DNA from: Amycolatopsis sp. CA-126428
GTDB lineage: Bacteria; Actinomycetota; Actinomycetes; Mycobacteriales; Pseudonocardiaceae
Assembly: GCF_002904335.1 (NCBI RefSeq)
Contig: NZ_PPHF01000041.1
Location: forward strand, 1 to 37,701
Reading direction: 5' to 3'
DNA length: 37,701 bases
Below are positions 16,455 through 24,249 of the stretch, piece after piece. The notes under the pieces were generated by a model. The model was given only the letters and a program-made list of their open reading frames with translations, did no database searches and was not told the DNA's origin. Position 1 is the stretch's first letter, and every line of letters starts with the position of its first letter. Position numbers and translations under genes: made by a program.

Positions 16455-18818
16455 TCAGCCGAGAGTCCACTTCTGGTTGTTCGCGCCGGTGCAGGTGGCC
16501 AGCTGGATCGCGGTGCCGTTCGCGGTCCCGGAGCCGGTGACGTCGAGGCACAGCCCGGACTGGACACCGGTGATGGTGCCGTTCGCGGTGACCTGCCACC
16601 GCTGGTTGCCCTGGCCGTTGCAGTTCCAGATCACGACCTTGGTGCCCGGGGTGGTGCCCTGGCCGGTGGCGTCGAGGCACCGGGTGCTGTCGCCGCTGTA
16701 GACGGTCAGCTCGCCGGCAGCGGTCCGGGCCCAGGCCTGGTTGGTGCCGCCGTTGCAGTCCCAGATCTGCACCTGCGCGCCGGGCGTGGTGGAGACGCCG
16801 CTGACGTCGAGGCACTTGTTCGCGCCCACCGCCCGGACCGGGCCCGCGGCCGGCACGCTCCCGCCGCCGGTGCCCGCGGCCGCGATGACCTGCTGGGCGC
16901 CCGAGGGCCAGTTGGTGCCGCTGACCTGGACGTTCCCGGTCAGGACGTTGTTGTGCGGCGAGCCGGTGGCCACCTGGGTCGCGCCGCCGTTGTACCAGTT
17001 GCCGCTGAAGGTGTTGTCGTTGGTGTTGTTGGACCCGTTGGCGTTGGTGAAGGCCCAGACCCCGGAATCCTGGATCACGTTGGCCGACAGCGTCACGTAG
17101 CGGGAACCCTCGTCCAGGTACAGCCCGACCGTGCGGTTGTTGTCGAAGACGTGGTTGTGGTCGAAGGAGCTGCCCGGGTTGGCGGAGAGGTTGTAGATGC
17201 TGCCGCCGTCGTGCATCAGCTTCTTGGTGCCGTGCACCCGGTTGTAGCTGATGACGGTGTCCCGCAGCGTGGTCGGCGTCGAGTAGACGGGCTGGTAGTC
17301 GTACAGGCCGCGGTTGCGGTAGTCCTGGCTGCCGCCCTGGTCGTTGGCGCCCCAGCCCCAGCCGACGTCGATGCCGTCGTAGGTCAGGTTCGAGACGTCG
17401 TTGTGGGTGATGACGGTGTGCGTCGCGTAGGTCGAGAGGATGCCGGCCATTTCCCGGTAGTCGAGGGCGACCCGGCTCACCGTGTTGTACGAGAGGGTGA
17501 CGTCCCGGATCGTCATCGCGGAGTTCGACGGGTGGTGGGCGTCGGCGCGCACCCCGCCGACGATGATGCCGCCGCCGGAGTTCTCGGTGAAGGTGTTGTG
17601 GTCCACGGTGATCGACGACGCGCCCAGGCCGACGCCGGAGGCGTGGGCGTTCGCGTCGTTGCCGATGCCCAGGGCCACCTGGCCGAGGTGGGTGAAGGTG
17701 TTGCCGCTGAAGGTGATCCCGGTGGCGGCCGAGACCTGGACGGCGGCCGGTGCCTGGGCCCAGGTGCTGCGGGCGCCCTCGAACTGGCGGCAGCCGGACT
17801 GGCAGGAGGTCAGGAAGTCGCCCGGCATCGGGGCCGCGGCCGGGAGGAACGTGCCGGTCTGCTGGTTCGCGTAGCCGACCGACGTGCTGGGCGTGAGCCA
17901 GGTGGTGTGCTCGAAGTTGAGGCCCTTGAAGGTGAGCCCGCGCACCGGGTTGTCGAGGGTGCCGCCGATCTGCAGCAGGGACTGCAGCCGCGGGAGCTCG
18001 ACGTCGTGGCTGCCGGGGACCCAGCCGCCGGGCGCCTTGTAGTAGAGCTTCCCGGCCTGCGGGTCGAGGTACCACTGACCGGTGTTCTTCAGGAACGAGT
18101 ACGAGTTCTCGAGGAACAGCTGGCCGCCGCCGAACGGCTTGGCGAGGGTGTCGTAGCCCCAGTTGTTGTTGTTCCACGCGGGTTGCTGCATGACGATCGA
18201 GGTCCCGCTGATGTGGTCGACGGGGGAGTACCGGTCGGTGAAGGAGTTCTGGCTCTCCACCTCGATCCGGTTCTGCTGCGGCAGTGTGGCCAGGTAGTTC
18301 AGCGCGGAGTTGGTGATGGTCATCCCGGACGTCGTGAACTGCACGTCGTTGCGGGAAATCGTGATCCCCGCCCGCGGCGCGAGCGCGCCGTCGACGAACA
18401 GCTGCCGGGAGTCGGCACCCTGCGGCACGGACGCCACCCAGATGTTCTGGCCCGCGTCCTGCACCGACCAGCCGCCGACCTGGCTGCCGCCGGAGAGGAC
18501 CGGCGTCTGGCCGGCGGCGGCCTGCCAGGTGACGGTGTGTCCGTTCTGCCCGGAGTCGGCGCTGGTGAAGCGCAGCGGGGCGGCCAGCCGGTAGGTCCCG
18601 CCGGCCAGCTGCACGACGACGTCGTTGCCGGCCGACTGGGCGCGGGCCAGCTCCTGGGCCTTCGCCGGGGTGGCGACCGGCTGGTCGGGAGTCCCGGGGT
18701 TGGCGTCGTTGCCGTTCGGCGCGACGGCGATGGTGACGGTCGCGGCCTGGGCGGACGGGGTGGCGATGGCGGTCACCACGAGAGCGGTGACGAGCGCGGC
18801 GGCGATGCGCGACGGCAT
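16455..18818 (-). CDS. Secreted right-handed beta-helix glycosidase, GH141-like, with RICIN domain
   Basis: A 787-residue protein. The signal peptide ends at about residue 25 (SAQAATVT). ATVTIAVAPNGNDANPGTPD is the usual opening of secreted parallel beta-helix proteins. The middle 450 residues are beta-helix rungs rich in N-T/N-V turns (ITFSGNTFTHLGQVALGIGN, YDGIDVGWGWGAND, HDGGSIYNLSANPGSSFDHN). The arrangement resembles GH141, which contains an alpha-L-fucosidase and a xylanase. The C-terminal 130 residues are a RICIN trefoil. ATG 18818 has GGAGAGG upstream; the frame is open to 18872 with no better start. First gene of operon B, so the promoter lies in 18819-19220. The family call is by overall look; a polysaccharide lyase or epimerase cannot be excluded. 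The fucosidase in the operon supports a fucose-related role. Confidence 0.82.
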   Translation of the reverse strand: MPSRIAAALVTALVVTAIATPSAQAATVTIAVAPNGNDANPGTPDQPVATPAKAQELARAQSAGNDVVVQLAGGTYRLAAPLRFTSADSGQNGHTVTWQAAAGQTPVLSGGSQVGGWSVQDAGQNIWVASVPQGADSRQLFVDGALAPRAGITISRNDVQFTTSGMTITNSALNYLATLPQQNRIEVESQNSFTDRYSPVDHISGTSIVMQQPAWNNNNWGYDTLAKPFGGGQLFLENSYSFLKNTGQWYLDPQAGKLYYKAPGGWVPGSHDVELPRLQSLLQIGGTLDNPVRGLTFKGLNFEHTTWLTPSTSVGYANQQTGTFLPAAAPMPGDFLTSCQSGCRQFEGARSTWAQAPAAVQVSAATGITFSGNTFTHLGQVALGIGNDANAHASGVGLGASSITVDHNTFTENSGGGIIVGGVRADAHHPSNSAMTIRDVTLSYNTVSRVALDYREMAGILSTYATHTVITHNDVSNLTYDGIDVGWGWGANDQGGSQDYRNRGLYDYQPVYSTPTTLRDTVISYNRVHGTKKLMHDGGSIYNLSANPGSSFDHNHVFDNNRTVGLYLDEGSRYVTLSANVIQDSGVWAFTNANGSNNTNDNTFSGNWYNGGATQVATGSPHNNVLTGNVQVSGTNWPSGAQQVIAAAGTGGGSVPAAGPVRAVGANKCLDVSGVSTTPGAQVQIWDCNGGTNQAWARTAAGELTVYSGDSTRCLDATGQGTTPGTKVVIWNCNGQGNQRWQVTANGTITGVQSGLCLDVTGSGTANGTAIQLATCTGANNQKWTLG
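16467..16832 (-). repeat. RICIN-domain duplication, copy 2
   Basis: Partner of 14972-15337, inside the 3' end of the GH141-like gene. Both copies encode SGLCLDVTGSGTANGTAIQL with almost the same codons, which points to recent duplication or gene conversion and not to two old homologous domains. Confidence 0.8.
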
Positions 18819-19157
18819 GGGCGGGGACCTCTCCGAAAGCGAGGCGGCGGTCGGGGGCGCCCAACCGTCCACTGTGTACTGATCACCGGCACCCGGCGGT
18901 CAGCCGCCCGCGGCGCGGTGCCGGGGCCGGCCTCCGTCCGGTGGCGGACCGGGCAGGATGTGTCCGACTCATTCGACGCGGCAAGGCTCGGACCGCGATC
19001 GAAAGTTTCGAGGATACTCAGGGAGTTTCCGTTGGTGTGTCGGTGATCCATGAGAACAGTGCGCCTGCCCGGCGTCAAGCGAGGAGGTGGCCCATTGCTC
19101 CGGATCGCCCCTGCACCCGGCGCTGCGGGTGTAACTTTCAATCCGCTCTGACAAAGA

Positions 19158-19188
19158 TTGACCGGGTGGTGGGTCGGCGAGGTAAGGT
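19158..19188 (+). promoter_or_regulatory. Candidate promoter of the GntR gene
   Basis: TTGACC (19158-19163) and TAAGGT (19183-19188) with a 19-bp spacer resemble a primary-sigma promoter. The spacer is longer than ideal. Transcription would start near 19195, giving a leader of about 25 nt before GTG 19221. Confidence 0.33.
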
Positions 19189-19203
19189 GCTGCCCGGAGT
19201 TAC

Positions 19204-19216
19204 TGAGTCATACTCA
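19204..19216. promoter_or_regulatory. Palindrome just upstream of the GntR start
   Basis: TGAGT-CAT-ACTCA ends four bases before the GTG start of the GntR/FCD gene and just after its candidate transcription start. Position and symmetry fit an autoregulatory operator. No second full copy was found nearby. Confidence 0.42.
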
Positions 19217-19220
19217 TTGC

Positions 19221-19964
19221 GTGACCCGTGACGAGGAAGTAGCACCGCCTGTCCCGTACCGCCCCGGCTACGAAGTCGTGGCGGAGCAGATCCTCCGGCT
19301 GATCGCCGAACTGGAACTGCGGCCCGGCGACCGGATGCCGACCGAGAACGAGCTGGCGGCGCGGATGGGAACCAGCCGGACCATGGTGCGGGAGGCCGTC
19401 AAGATCCTCTCGGCCATCGGCCGGGTGCGAGCGCACAAAGGACGTGGGCTGTATGTCTCCGATGACGAGGGCATGCTCGGCGGATCCCGGTGGGGTGCGT
19501 TCTTCATGCCCGCCGATCTCGGCCACGTCTACATGCTCTTCGAGTTCCGCCGGATCCAGGAGACCGCGGCGAGCCGCCTGGCGGCGGCCAACGCCACTCC
19601 CGCGGAGCTGCGCGCGATCGAGGCCGCCGCCGAGACGTGCCGGCACGGCCACCTGACCGGGCAGTACTCGCTGTTCGACCGGGGCGACGACGACTTCCAC
19701 GCCGGGATCGCCGTCGCGTCGCACAACCAGTTCCTCGTCGCGTCCGTGCGCGAAGCCCGCCGCCTGCAACGCCAGTCGAACATCATCGGGATGTCCGGCG
19801 CAATCGGCGGGCACGCGGCGGGCGCGATCGACGAGCACACCGCGATCTACCGGGCGATCCGGGACGGCGACCCGGACGCGGCGGCCCACGCCGCCGGCGT
19901 CCACCTGGACAACACCCTGGAGGACTACCGCCGGGAGATCCAGCGCCGGCTCTTCGGCCGGTGA
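19221..19964 (+). CDS. GntR family regulator, FadR/FCD subfamily
   Basis: About 247 residues. The winged helix is YEVVAEQILRLIAELELRPG then DRMPTENELAARMGTSRTMV and REAVKILSAIGRVRAHKGRG. The FCD helical bundle follows, with probable metal/ligand residues D and H in DDDFHAGIAVASHN and later histidines in DEHTAIYRAI and AHAAGVHL. Such domains bind small carboxylates or sugar acids. I chose GTG 19221 (VTRDEEVAPPVPYRPG); the frame is open back to 19158. No ribosome site precedes GTG 19221, so a short-leader or leaderless transcript is possible. It sits between operons B and C, divergent from B and followed by a hairpin, so it could control either. A uronic-acid-derived effector is plausible but not shown. 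Confidence 0.88.
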   Translation: MTRDEEVAPPVPYRPGYEVVAEQILRLIAELELRPGDRMPTENELAARMGTSRTMVREAVKILSAIGRVRAHKGRGLYVSDDEGMLGGSRWGAFFMPADLGHVYMLFEFRRIQETAASRLAAANATPAELRAIEAAAETCRHGHLTGQYSLFDRGDDDFHAGIAVASHNQFLVASVREARRLQRQSNIIGMSGAIGGHAAGAIDEHTAIYRAIRDGDPDAAAHAAGVHLDNTLEDYRREIQRRLFGR

Positions 19965-20000
19965 ACACACGCGCCAGACATTCCATTGTGGACTCATACG

Positions 20001-20027
20001 CTCCCGGGATCTTCCCCGGCCCGGGAG
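20001..20027 (+). terminator. Hairpin after the GntR gene
   Basis: CTCCCGGG (20001-20008) pairs with CCCGGGAG (20020-20027) over an 11-nt loop, 37 bp after the GntR stop codon and 39 bp before the CE1 start. It could end the GntR transcript or act in the CE1 leader. Confidence 0.45.
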
Positions 20028-20065
20028 GACGACAACGACGTCCGTAGACAGAGGGAGCCCCTGTG

Positions 20066-21433
20066 ATGGTGAAGAGATCCTTGTTCGCCTCCGCCGTGAT
20101 CGGAGCCGTGCTCGCCTTGCTGGGGGGCGGGACAGCGCAGGCCGCGCCGGCCACCGCGGCGGCCCCGGCCACCGCGGCCGCCGGCACCGCGGGGTGCGGG
20201 AAGGCACCCGGGCTGGCGAGCGGCAACCACACGATCTCCAGCGGCGGCCAGAACCGCAGCTACATCCTGCGGGTCCCGGCCAACTACGACAACAACCACT
20301 CCTACCGGTTGTTCGTCGGCCTGCACTGGCGGGGCGGGACGATGAACGACGTCGACTCGGGCGGGACCGACGGCTACAACTGGTCCTACTACGGGCTCCG
20401 CCGGCTGGCCGACAGCTCGGGCAACAACACGATCTTCGTGGCCCCGCAGGGCAACGGCAACGGCTGGGCCAACCCCGGCGGCCAGGACGTCACCTTCATC
20501 GACGACCTGCTGAAGCAGCTCGAAGGCGCCCTGTGCGTCGACACTTCGCAGGTCTTCGCCGGCGGCTTCAGCTACGGCGCCGCGATGAGCTACGCGCTCG
20601 CCTGCGCCCGGCCGACGGTCTTCCGCGCGGTCGCCGTCTACTCCGGCGCGAACCTCAGCGGCTGCAGCGGCGGCACCCAGCCCGTCGCCTACATCGGGAT
20701 GCACGGCATCAACGACAACGTCCTGCCCATCGCTTCCGGCCGTCAGCTGCGTGACCAGTTCGTGCGGAACAACGGCTGCACCCCGCAGAACCCGCCCGAG
20801 CCCGCGAGCGGCAGCCACACCCACATCGTGACCGCCTACTCCGGTTGCCGGGCCGGCTATCCGGTCGTCTGGGGCGCCTTCGACGGCGGGCACGACCCGG
20901 GCCCGCGGGACGGCTGCAGCTGCAGCGGCTGGCAGACCTGGACCTCCGGCGAGGTGTGGAAGTTCATCACGCAGTTCGACTCTTCCACCCAGCCGCCGAA
21001 CCCGCCCGTCCAGACCGGCGTGAACTACAAGCTGGTGGCCCAGCACAGCAGCAAGCTCGTCGGGATCACCGGCGCCTCGACGGCGGCCGGCGCGCTCATC
21101 GAGCAGGAGCCGGCCAACGGCGGGCTAAGCCAGCAGTTCGACTTCGTCGATTCCGGTGACGGCTACTACCGGGTCCGGGCGCGCAACAGCGGGCTGGTGC
21201 TCCAGGCGGCGAACGCGAACACCGGCGCGGACATCAGCCAGCAGGCCGACACCAACGCCACCGCCCAGCAGTGGCGGGTCGTCGACCAGGGCGGCGGCGC
21301 GGTGAGCCTGGTCAACCGGATGAGCGGCCTGGCGCTGGACGTCTGGGGAGTCTCGACCGCCGACGGCGCGCGGATCTCCCAGTGGACGTTCACCGGGAAC
21401 CCGAACCAGCGGTTCCAGCTCCAGCGCGCCTGA
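20066..21433 (+). CDS. Secreted CE1-type esterase (feruloyl/acetylxylan esterase or PHB depolymerase-like) with RICIN-like domain
   Basis: A 455-residue protein. The signal peptide ends near residue 27 (AQAAPAT). The alpha/beta-hydrolase (about 44-300) shows the nucleophile S169 in AGGFSYGAAMSYALAC, D217 in GMHGINDNVLP and H276 in FDGGHDPGP, with many cysteines as in secreted CE1/LpqC-type esterases. The linker QPPNPPVQ leads to a beta-trefoil (about 318-455) with NYKLVAQHSSKLVGITGAST and QxF/QxW motifs. ATG 20066 has GGGAG 8 nt upstream; GTG 20063 is the alternative. It begins operon C with only 4 bp before the LacI gene. In this locus feruloyl or acetyl ester cleavage on arabinoxylan fits better than polyester breakdown, but that is inference. 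Confidence 0.9.
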   Translation: MVKRSLFASAVIGAVLALLGGGTAQAAPATAAAPATAAAGTAGCGKAPGLASGNHTISSGGQNRSYILRVPANYDNNHSYRLFVGLHWRGGTMNDVDSGGTDGYNWSYYGLRRLADSSGNNTIFVAPQGNGNGWANPGGQDVTFIDDLLKQLEGALCVDTSQVFAGGFSYGAAMSYALACARPTVFRAVAVYSGANLSGCSGGTQPVAYIGMHGINDNVLPIASGRQLRDQFVRNNGCTPQNPPEPASGSHTHIVTAYSGCRAGYPVVWGAFDGGHDPGPRDGCSCSGWQTWTSGEVWKFITQFDSSTQPPNPPVQTGVNYKLVAQHSSKLVGITGASTAAGALIEQEPANGGLSQQFDFVDSGDGYYRVRARNSGLVLQAANANTGADISQQADTNATAQQWRVVDQGGGAVSLVNRMSGLALDVWGVSTADGARISQWTFTGNPNQRFQLQRA

Positions 21434-21437
21434 GCCC

Positions 21438-22466
21438 GTGTCCATCGTCGAACCGTCGGGGTTCCGGCCCACCCTGGCCGACGTCGCGCGGGCGGCCGGG
21501 GTGTCCATCGCCACGGCCTCCCGCGTGCTCAACGGCTTCCCGCGGGTGAGCCCGGAACGCCGCAAGCAAGTGGAATCCGCGATGCTGGCGCTGGGCTACG
21601 CCCGGCAGCGGGCGGCGAAGGCGAGCAGTGCGCGGCACACCGGCTCGATCGCCCTGGTGGTCTGCGAGGAAGTGCCGCGGTTGTTCACCGACCCGTACTT
21701 CCCGCGGATCGCCGCGGGGGTCGGGCGGGAGCTGACCGCGGTGGGGGTGCAGCTCGTGCTGCTCACCGTGCCGGCCACCGACGACTACCAGTCGCCGGTG
21801 GTGCGGTACCTCGACGGCGGGCACGTCGACGGCGCCCTCGTCGTCGGCATGCACGGCCGCCGCCCGCTCGACCTGGACTGGCTCGGCATCCCGGTCGTGT
21901 TCGGCGGCCGGCCGGTCCAGGCCGGCCGCACGGGCCGGCTGCCGTACGTCGACGCCGACAACCAGGGCGGCGCGCGGCTGGCGACCCAGCGGCTGCTCGA
22001 CGGCGGCCGCCAGGTCGTGGCGACCGTCGCCGGGCCGCAGGACATGACCGCGGGCGCCGACCGGCTGCTCGGGTACCGGCAGGCGATGACCCGGGCCGGC
22101 CGGTACGACGAGAGCCTCGTGGTGTGCGGCGACTTCGGGCAGGCCTCGGGCGAGTACGCGGCGGCCCGGCTGCTCAGCCGCCGTCCGGACGTCGACGGGA
22201 TCTTCGCGGCCTCGGACATGATGGCGGTCGGGGCGTTGCGCGCGCTCCGCCGCGCGGGCCGGAAGGTGCCCGAGGACGTCGCCCTCGTCGGGTTCGACGA
22301 CCTGCCGATCAGCTGCTGGACGGACCCCCCGCTCACCACCGTGCGCCAGCCGGTCGAGGAGATGGGCGCCCGGATGACCGCCGAGCTGCTGGCGATGATC
22401 GACGGCGCGGCCCCGCGCCGGAGCACGGTGCTCGACACCGAGCTGGTGCCGCGCAAGTCGGCGTGA
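21438..22466 (+). CDS. LacI family transcriptional repressor
   Basis: A 342-residue regulator. The HTH plus hinge is FRPTLADVARAAGVSIATAS then RVLNGFPRVSPERRKQ, followed by a periplasmic-binding-protein-like sugar-sensing domain ending VALVGFDDLPISCWTDPPLT and TTVRQPVEEMG, the usual LacI/GalR signature. GTG 21438 lies 4 bp after the CE1 stop, and the RICIN-GH54 gene follows 31 bp later, so it is embedded in the hydrolase operon and probably regulates it. No perfect LacI-type palindrome was found just upstream of the operon (19965-20065). AGCGCT-core palindromes occur at 10880 and 11727, and CGAACCGGTTCG pairs at 24348/24412. These are candidate targets, but the assignment is open. Confidence 0.92.
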   Translation: MSIVEPSGFRPTLADVARAAGVSIATASRVLNGFPRVSPERRKQVESAMLALGYARQRAAKASSARHTGSIALVVCEEVPRLFTDPYFPRIAAGVGRELTAVGVQLVLLTVPATDDYQSPVVRYLDGGHVDGALVVGMHGRRPLDLDWLGIPVVFGGRPVQAGRTGRLPYVDADNQGGARLATQRLLDGGRQVVATVAGPQDMTAGADRLLGYRQAMTRAGRYDESLVVCGDFGQASGEYAAARLLSRRPDVDGIFAASDMMAVGALRALRRAGRKVPEDVALVGFDDLPISCWTDPPLTTVRQPVEEMGARMTAELLAMIDGAAPRRSTVLDTELVPRKSA

Positions 22467-22497
22467 CGCCGCTGTCTGCAGAGGACGAGGAGGAATC

Positions 22498-23940
22498 GTG
22501 CGCGTGTTCGTGGTGGTGGCCGCGATGGTGGTGACGGCGCTGGCCGGGGCGATACCCGCTTCGGCCGCGCCGGCGCCCCTCGTGAGCGCGGCGTCGGGAC
22601 GGTGCCTGAACGTCAAGGGCGGCACCGACACCCAGGGAGCGACGCTGGAGATCCAGGACTGCACCGGCGCGGCCGGGCAGGCCTACGAGTTCACCGCGGC
22701 GGGCGAGCTGCGGACGATGAACGGCACGCGCTGCGTGGACGCCTCCGGCAACGGGACCTCGCCGGGAACGGCGGCGATCATCTGGTCGTGCCACGGCGGG
22801 GCGAACCAGCAGTGGCGGCAGAACGCCGACGGCACGATCAGCGGCGTCCAGTCGGGACTGTGCCTGGACGTGACCGGCGCCGGCACGGCCAACGGCACCG
22901 CGGTCGTCCTGTGGACCTGCCACGGCGGCAGCAACCAGCAGTGGAGCGCCGGGACGACCCCACCGCCCCCGTCCGGCACGGCGCCGTGCGACATCTACGC
23001 GTCCGGTGGCACGCCGTGCGTCGCCGCGCACAGCACGGCCCGCGCGCTCTACGGCACCTACGCCGGCAACCTGTACCAGGTCCGGCGCTCGTCCGACAAC
23101 ACGACCCGCACCATCGGCGTCCGGGCGGCGGGCGGCACCGCCGACGCGGCCGCCCAGGATTCCTTCTGCACCGGCACATCCTGCGTGATCACCGTGGTCT
23201 ACGACCAGTCCGGGCGCGGGAACGACCTGTGGTACCAGGGATCGACCGTGGTCCCGGGGTCCAGCCAGAGCAGTCCGGCGAAGGCCACGTCGGAGTCGCT
23301 CACGGTCGGCGGCGCGAAGGCGTACTCGCTGTACATCAACCCCGGCAACAGCTACTGGCGCGACGGCCACACGACCGGGGTACCGACCGGCAGCGCTCCC
23401 GAGGGCATGTACATGGTGACCAGCGGGACGCACGTCAACAGCGGCTGCTGCTTCGACTACGGCAACAGCGAAACCACGAGGAAGGCCGACGCGGCCGGCG
23501 CGATGGACGCGATCAACTTCGGCACGGAGTGCTGGTTCGGCGGCTGCCAGGGCTCGGGCCCGTGGGTGCAGGCCGACCTCGAGTGGGGGCTGTACCCCGG
23601 CGGCAGCCAGCAGTGGAACCCGAACCAGCGCGCGCTGCCGAGCAAGTTCGTCACGGCGATGCTGAAGAACAACGGCACGTCCCGCTTCGCGCTCAAGGGC
23701 AGCAACGCCCAGTCGGGCACCCTCACCACAATGTGGGACGGCGGCCTCCCCGGCGGCTACAGCCCGATGAAGAAGCAGGGCGCGATCATCCTGGGCAGCG
23801 GCGGCGACTGCTGCAAACCCGGCGGCGGGGCGAACCTGAGCGCGGGGACGTTCTACGAAGGGGCAATGGTCGCGGGCTACCCGTCGGACGCGACCGAGAA
23901 CGCGGTGCAGGCGAACGTGGTGGCCGCCGGGTACCGGTAA
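22498..23940 (+). CDS. Secreted GH54 alpha-L-arabinofuranosidase with N-terminal RICIN domain
   Basis: A 480-residue protein. The signal peptide ends near residue 23 (ASAAPAP). A ricin-type trefoil (about 27-150, NQQW twice) comes first. A Pro linker (TTPPPPSG) then leads to the GH54 domain (about 163-480, APCDIYASGGTPCVAAHSTA). Vicinal cysteines C317-C318 (GCCFDYG), nucleophile E362 (ADLEWGLY) and acid D437 (LGSGGDCC) are present. The order is the reverse of the GH54-RICIN enzyme at 14960-16435. Next to D437 an extra Cys pair (DCCKPGGG) replaces the usual DNS. GTG 22498 has AGGAGGA at good spacing. Last gene of operon C. It should remove arabinofuranosyl side chains from arabinan or arabinoxylan. 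Confidence 0.93.
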   Translation: MRVFVVVAAMVVTALAGAIPASAAPAPLVSAASGRCLNVKGGTDTQGATLEIQDCTGAAGQAYEFTAAGELRTMNGTRCVDASGNGTSPGTAAIIWSCHGGANQQWRQNADGTISGVQSGLCLDVTGAGTANGTAVVLWTCHGGSNQQWSAGTTPPPPSGTAPCDIYASGGTPCVAAHSTARALYGTYAGNLYQVRRSSDNTTRTIGVRAAGGTADAAAQDSFCTGTSCVITVVYDQSGRGNDLWYQGSTVVPGSSQSSPAKATSESLTVGGAKAYSLYINPGNSYWRDGHTTGVPTGSAPEGMYMVTSGTHVNSGCCFDYGNSETTRKADAAGAMDAINFGTECWFGGCQGSGPWVQADLEWGLYPGGSQQWNPNQRALPSKFVTAMLKNNGTSRFALKGSNAQSGTLTTMWDGGLPGGYSPMKKQGAIILGSGGDCCKPGGGANLSAGTFYEGAMVAGYPSDATENAVQANVVAAGYR

Positions 23941-23958
23941 AAGCCGCTGGAGCGGACG

Positions 23959-24003
23959 AAAGGGGCTTTCCCCGCGGCTTGGCGACGCGGGGAGAGCCCC
24001 TTT
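23959..24003 (+). terminator. Strong terminator of operon C
   Basis: AAAGGGGCTTTCCCCGCG (23959-23976) pairs with 23986-24003 with a single G-U type mismatch over a 9-nt loop and runs into TTTT. It starts 19 bp after the GH54 stop codon. Confidence 0.85.
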
Positions 24004-24050
24004 TGGCGATCACGACCCCGAAGCATCAGGTCCGACCCGACGCGACCCAC

Positions 24051-24134
24051 CCAGACCTCCTCGGCCAGACCTCCCTGCCCAAGCCTCCCCACCCAGACCT
24101 CGCCACCCAGGCTTCCCTGCCCAGACCTCCTCCC
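24051..24134. repeat. Six tandem 14-bp repeats
   Basis: Six adjoining units of exactly 14 bp with consensus CCAGACCTCCCTGC start at 24051, 24065, 24079, 24093, 24107 and 24121. The first seven or so bases of each unit are best conserved. The unit length is not a multiple of three, and the array lies between the operon C terminator and the next promoter. There are no spacers, so it is a minisatellite and not a CRISPR. Confidence 0.88.
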
Positions 24135-24151
24135 GCCCGGCGGGGGCCAGA

Positions 24152-24183
24152 CCCCCCGACCCCCCACCCAGACCTCCCCCCCC
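24152..24183 (-). other. G-quadruplex-forming tract on the minus strand
   Basis: On the minus strand four G-runs of 3 to 9 bases are separated by short loops (AGGTCT, T, TC), which meets the usual G4 pattern. It adjoins the 14-bp array and lies about 290 bp upstream of the GH39-like gene. Folding is a prediction from pattern only. Confidence 0.5.
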
Positions 24184-24224
24184 GCCACCCCGATCCGAAG
24201 CCAGAACGCGGACGGTGGCGCCGG

Positions 24225-24249
24225 GTCAAGGCATCTTTCCCGCCTTGAC
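24225..24249. repeat. 8-bp inverted repeat in the leader region
   Basis: GTCAAGGC (24225-24232) pairs with GCCTTGAC (24242-24249) over a 9-nt loop. It lies upstream of the GH39-like promoter; role unknown. Confidence 0.45.

Larger units (their letters stand above)
18819..19220. promoter_or_regulatory. Divergent promoter region of operon B and the GntR gene
   Basis: A 400-bp gene-free stretch between divergent starts. It contains CGAAAGTTTCG (19000-19010, extending to TCGAAAGTTTCGA), a perfect palindrome of the same CGAAANTTTCG type as in the operon A promoter. On the minus strand TATCCT (19016-19011) touches it and could be a -10 for operon B. The rest, mostly 18830-18990, shows no clear gene or structure. 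The GntR-side elements are listed separately. Confidence 0.58.

Noticed and set aside
19052..19061. GAGAACAGTG, identical to half of the 1905-1921 operator
   Set aside because: The second half is missing, so it is probably a chance 10-mer.
24051..24134. Possible CRISPR array
   Set aside because: The 14-bp units abut each other without spacers and no cas genes are present.
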